Shown here in pieces: positions 61,867 to 64,000 of a DNA stretch of 64,000 nt. Each line of letters opens with the position of its first letter. Within the stretch, counting starts at the first letter, position 1. Both the position numbers and the translations under genes were made by a program. The notes under the pieces are model-generated. The model ran no database searches. It was not told the origin of the DNA and saw only the letters and a list, made by a program, of their open reading frames with translations. The DNA is from PRS1 sp965250265 (GTDB lineage: Bacteria > Bacteroidota > Bacteroidia > Flavobacteriales > Flavobacteriaceae), in the NCBI GenBank assembly GCA_965250265.1, contig CBDFNO010000013.1, forward strand, positions 310,001 to 374,000. Reading direction: 5' to 3'.

Positions 61867-63030
61867 TTAATTATAGCCCAATTCTAATAATATGTCTTGA
61901 GAAGATGTTTTACTTTTTCTATTGTAAAATTCTAAAGCTAAATCGGCTCTATTAGTGAATACACCATCAACTCTATCTTTATAATTATTTAGCTGCTCAT
62001 TTGTATCAAAAGTATAAGGATGGATAATGAGTCCTGCATTGTGGATGAGTTCTACCATCCAAATTGCAGTTAATTCTTTGTAGTTATTTGGTTCGCCTAT
62101 AATACTTGAACCTATAATTTGCACATTGTTTTCTATTGCAAAATCTATTGCTCTTTTATAAACCTCTTTTAATTCACCTTTCATCTCAGGTTTCCACAGT
62201 AAAAAACATTTAGGAATATTAGGCAATTGTTTTTCTAATTGTATAATACTTTCAGGTGAAAATGATTGTAATATTAAACGAGCATTTGTATTTGCAATTG
62301 CCACTTTTCCTTTTATAGTTTTTATGTGTTTTGGATTGGAATTAATGTTCCAACCAAGCTCTGTAATTTCTTTTGCTAATACTATTTCTGAATTTAATTT
62401 TGGATGTTTTGTTTCTATATATATCCCTGGACGATTACCATTATCGTTTGGGTCTTTTTCGTAAAGATATTTTCCTGTCCATTTTCCTTCAATTAATTCT
62501 TTTATTGGATTTCCGTCTTTCATTTTAATTCTGTTTCCTTCAGCAATCATAACAATATCTTTTAAAGTCATAATTTTGAGATCTTTATAGCTTTCTCTAG
62601 CTCTGTCAGGATTTACCGCATTAAACCAAGAGCCTATATCTAAACTTCGCAATTCTTTTAGAGTAAAATCATTGATTCCAGATTTTATTCTCTCTGGAAA
62701 TACTTCAGCAACATTTGTAGTTCGGCTCAAATCGTTATCGTGAAACGCAATTAAAACATTGTCCTTGGTAAGCTGTACATCAAGCTCTAAATAATCGGCT
62801 CCAATATTACGTGCCCATAAATATGCTGGTTCGGTTTCTTCAGGTGTCCAATAAGTACTCCCTCGATGTGCAATGACTATGTCTTTTTTTATATAATCAC
62901 GTATTTTTTTTGAGCTTTCGGTTATCGTTTTTGCTGTTTCCCCTTCATTTATGGATTCTTTATTTTTTTGCTGATTGCACCCGAATAAAAGGACTGAAAC
63001 AACTATACATTTTAATATGTTATTAAGCAT
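61867..63030 (-). CDS. Glycerophosphodiester phosphodiesterase lipoprotein
   Basis: This is a 387-residue lipoprotein (MLNNILKCIVVSVLLFGCNQ) with a GDPD TIM barrel: DIVIAHRGSTYWTPEETEPAY (catalytic His-Arg and metal-binding Glu), DYLELDVQLTKDNVLIAFHD (ExD and second His), and GLIIHPYTFDT near the end. It cleaves glycerophosphodiesters to glycerol-3-phosphate. Its location should be periplasmic, membrane-anchored. It lies between the T9SS-protein gene and the receptor gene, with a terminator upstream, so it is probably a single-gene unit. Confidence 0.92.
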   Translation of the reverse strand: MLNNILKCIVVSVLLFGCNQQKNKESINEGETAKTITESSKKIRDYIKKDIVIAHRGSTYWTPEETEPAYLWARNIGADYLELDVQLTKDNVLIAFHDNDLSRTTNVAEVFPERIKSGINDFTLKELRSLDIGSWFNAVNPDRARESYKDLKIMTLKDIVMIAEGNRIKMKDGNPIKELIEGKWTGKYLYEKDPNDNGNRPGIYIETKHPKLNSEIVLAKEITELGWNINSNPKHIKTIKGKVAIANTNARLILQSFSPESIIQLEKQLPNIPKCFLLWKPEMKGELKEVYKRAIDFAIENNVQIIGSSIIGEPNNYKELTAIWMVELIHNAGLIIHPYTFDTNEQLNNYKDRVDGVFTNRADLALEFYNRKSKTSSQDILLELGYN

Positions 63031-63094
63031 GATTATCTTTTAATTTAATAAATATCCTTTAGTTAACTAAAGTAACTATTTATTATAGTTTCTA

Positions 63095-63125
63095 ATAAAA
63101 AAAAGACTGCCTAAAAAGCAGTCTT
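63095..63125 (-). terminator. Terminator after the outer-membrane receptor gene
   Basis: On the minus strand AAGACTGC, seven-base loop, GCAGTCTT, then eight T residues, 25 bases after the receptor stop codon. Confidence 0.92.
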
Positions 63126-63149
63126 CATCATATTATATTTTTTTATAAA

Positions 63150-64000
63150 CTACAAATCATATTTTATACTAAATACAACATAGCGAGGCTGGATAAAATA
63201 CTCGCTTGTACTTGTAAATAGGGTGTTTGTATTATCTTGATTAAGAGATGCTGTGTCTAACAAATTTGTGACACCTAATGTATATTCCCATTTACTATCC
63301 TTTTTTTGATATGCCAAACTTGCATCTAAAAAACTATAATTATTTAATGTTTCTTGTTCATTTTTGTAGTTGTAGTAAGAGTAATCTGCCCTAAACGTAA
63401 AGCTTTTTAAAATATAGGCGTCCATATTTATAAACGGACTATTTGTAAAGAATTTTGAACGAACTCCTCCTTGTTCATAATCGTTAACAGTAAGATTGTA
63501 ACCAATTTCTACATTTGGTGCATTTCTAAAATTTGTACTTAAACGAGTTCTGTAAGATTGTGTAAAAGATTCGTTAACACTATTTCGGTTATTAACAATT
63601 TGATTGAATTTTGAATATGAAAAATTTCCACCAACCGATGCTTTTATCTTCCCAAAAGTACGCTGAAAATTTCCATTAAAAGACAAGGTTTCATCTGCAA
63701 AATTTGAATTGAATGGTGTTGATATTCTATTTGTAGTTTGTATATCTGGATCTCCAGGTATTGGATTTGGAATGGTTAAAAATTGAGATTGACTTCTAAT
63801 TTGATCAATACGTTTACTATAATTTAAAAACGCATGAACATTGGTATAATTAAACATATTGAAACTAAAATAGCTTAAGTTAATATTGTGTGATAATGAC
63901 TCTTCTAAATTTCTGTTTCCTTGATATAATGCATTGTAATTACTCAATACAGTGCCTTCAGCTAACTGATTTACATCTGTAAAACTTGTTCTCATACTAT
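63150..64000 (-). CDS. Outer-membrane beta-barrel receptor (C-terminal part; N-terminus outside window)
   Basis: The frame is open to the window edge; about 283 residues are visible. They consist of amphipathic strands ending in a C-terminal aromatic-rich strand (YVVFSIKYDL), as in TonB-dependent receptors and the related 'outer membrane beta-barrel' (OMP_b-brl_3) family of Bacteroidota. ASLAYQKKDSKWEYTLGVTNLLDT is typical of the penultimate strands. The plug and carboxypeptidase-like domains would lie upstream outside the window, so substrate and exact family cannot be judged. The first in-window Met (63995) is not the true start. Confidence 0.8.
   Translation of the reverse strand, partial: SMRTSFTDVNQLAEGTVLSNYNALYQGNRNLEESLSHNINLSYFSFNMFNYTNVHAFLNYSKRIDQIRSQSQFLTIPNPIPGDPDIQTTNRISTPFNSNFADETLSFNGNFQRTFGKIKASVGGNFSYSKFNQIVNNRNSVNESFTQSYRTRLSTNFRNAPNVEIGYNLTVNDYEQGGVRSKFFTNSPFINMDAYILKSFTFRADYSYYNYKNEQETLNNYSFLDASLAYQKKDSKWEYTLGVTNLLDTASLNQDNTNTLFTSTSEYFIQPRYVVFSIKYDL

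Noticed and set aside
1..64000. CRISPR arrays, tRNA or rRNA genes, insertion sequences, prophage
   Set aside because: None could be supported: no regularly spaced repeats, no cloverleaf-like segments noticed, and no transposase, integrase or phage structural proteins among the reading frames.

Overview
The window is AT-rich bacterial DNA from a member of the Bacteroidota, almost certainly the family Flavobacteriaceae. The signs are a type IX secretion sorting domain, a DUF2807 lipoprotein, a class II ketol-acid reductoisomerase, split methionine synthase, the acyl-ornithine carbamoyltransferase form of arginine synthesis, promoters of the Bacteroidota type (TTTG, about 19 bases, TAnnTTTG) and no evident Shine-Dalgarno sequences. 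No rRNA, tRNA, CRISPR array, insertion sequence or prophage was seen.

Layout. 1-3.4 kb: a secreted transglutaminase-like protein (cut by the window edge), dtd and rsgA, and a small exported protein. 3.4-7.5 kb: an aromatic amino acid operon on the minus strand (pheA, aminotransferase, tyrA, DAHP synthase/chorismate mutase) preceded by an attenuator. 7.6-10.2 kb: a lipoprotein, a DUF2807 protein and a PagL-like outer-membrane protein. 10.2-22.3 kb: methionine and sulfur assimilation (metF, two-part metH, siroheme synthesis, sulfite reductase, cysH, an Rrf2 regulator, metZ, metX) with two SAM-I riboswitches. 22.4-26.7 kb: a helical-repeat protein, leuA-leuB and a tiny zinc-ribbon protein. 26.7-49.4 kb: a 22.6-kb run of minus-strand genes, gltB-gltD, then ilvD-ilvB-ilvN-ilvC-gapN, then a GNAT gene-argG-argC-proC-argD-argF'-argB-argE-argH. 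49.8-52.2 kb: plus-strand porin-glnK-amt. 52.4-54.7 kb: a cold-shock gene between two direct repeats and an unrecognised three-gene operon. 55-64 kb: ppc, metK, an M28 peptidase, a T9SS-secreted protein, a glycerophosphodiester phosphodiesterase and the end of an outer-membrane receptor.

The most interesting content is not in the large genes. Three amino acid operons are preceded by short reading frames loaded with the cognate amino acids. A 22-residue Phe/Tyr/Trp-rich peptide plus a strong terminator lies directly before pheA, with a competing pairing. An Ile/Val-rich peptide plus terminator lies between gltD and ilvD; it is readable only if one T is restored in a T-run. Two consecutive Arg-rich peptides lie before the arginine operon. 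Together with the SAM-I riboswitches, almost every biosynthetic operon here carries its own RNA-level sensor of end product.

Four interruptions (metF, ilvB, gltB and the ilv leader) are single-base frame changes, at or near A/T runs. This pattern suggests base-calling errors more than real gene loss, so these genes should be treated as probably intact until checked against reads.
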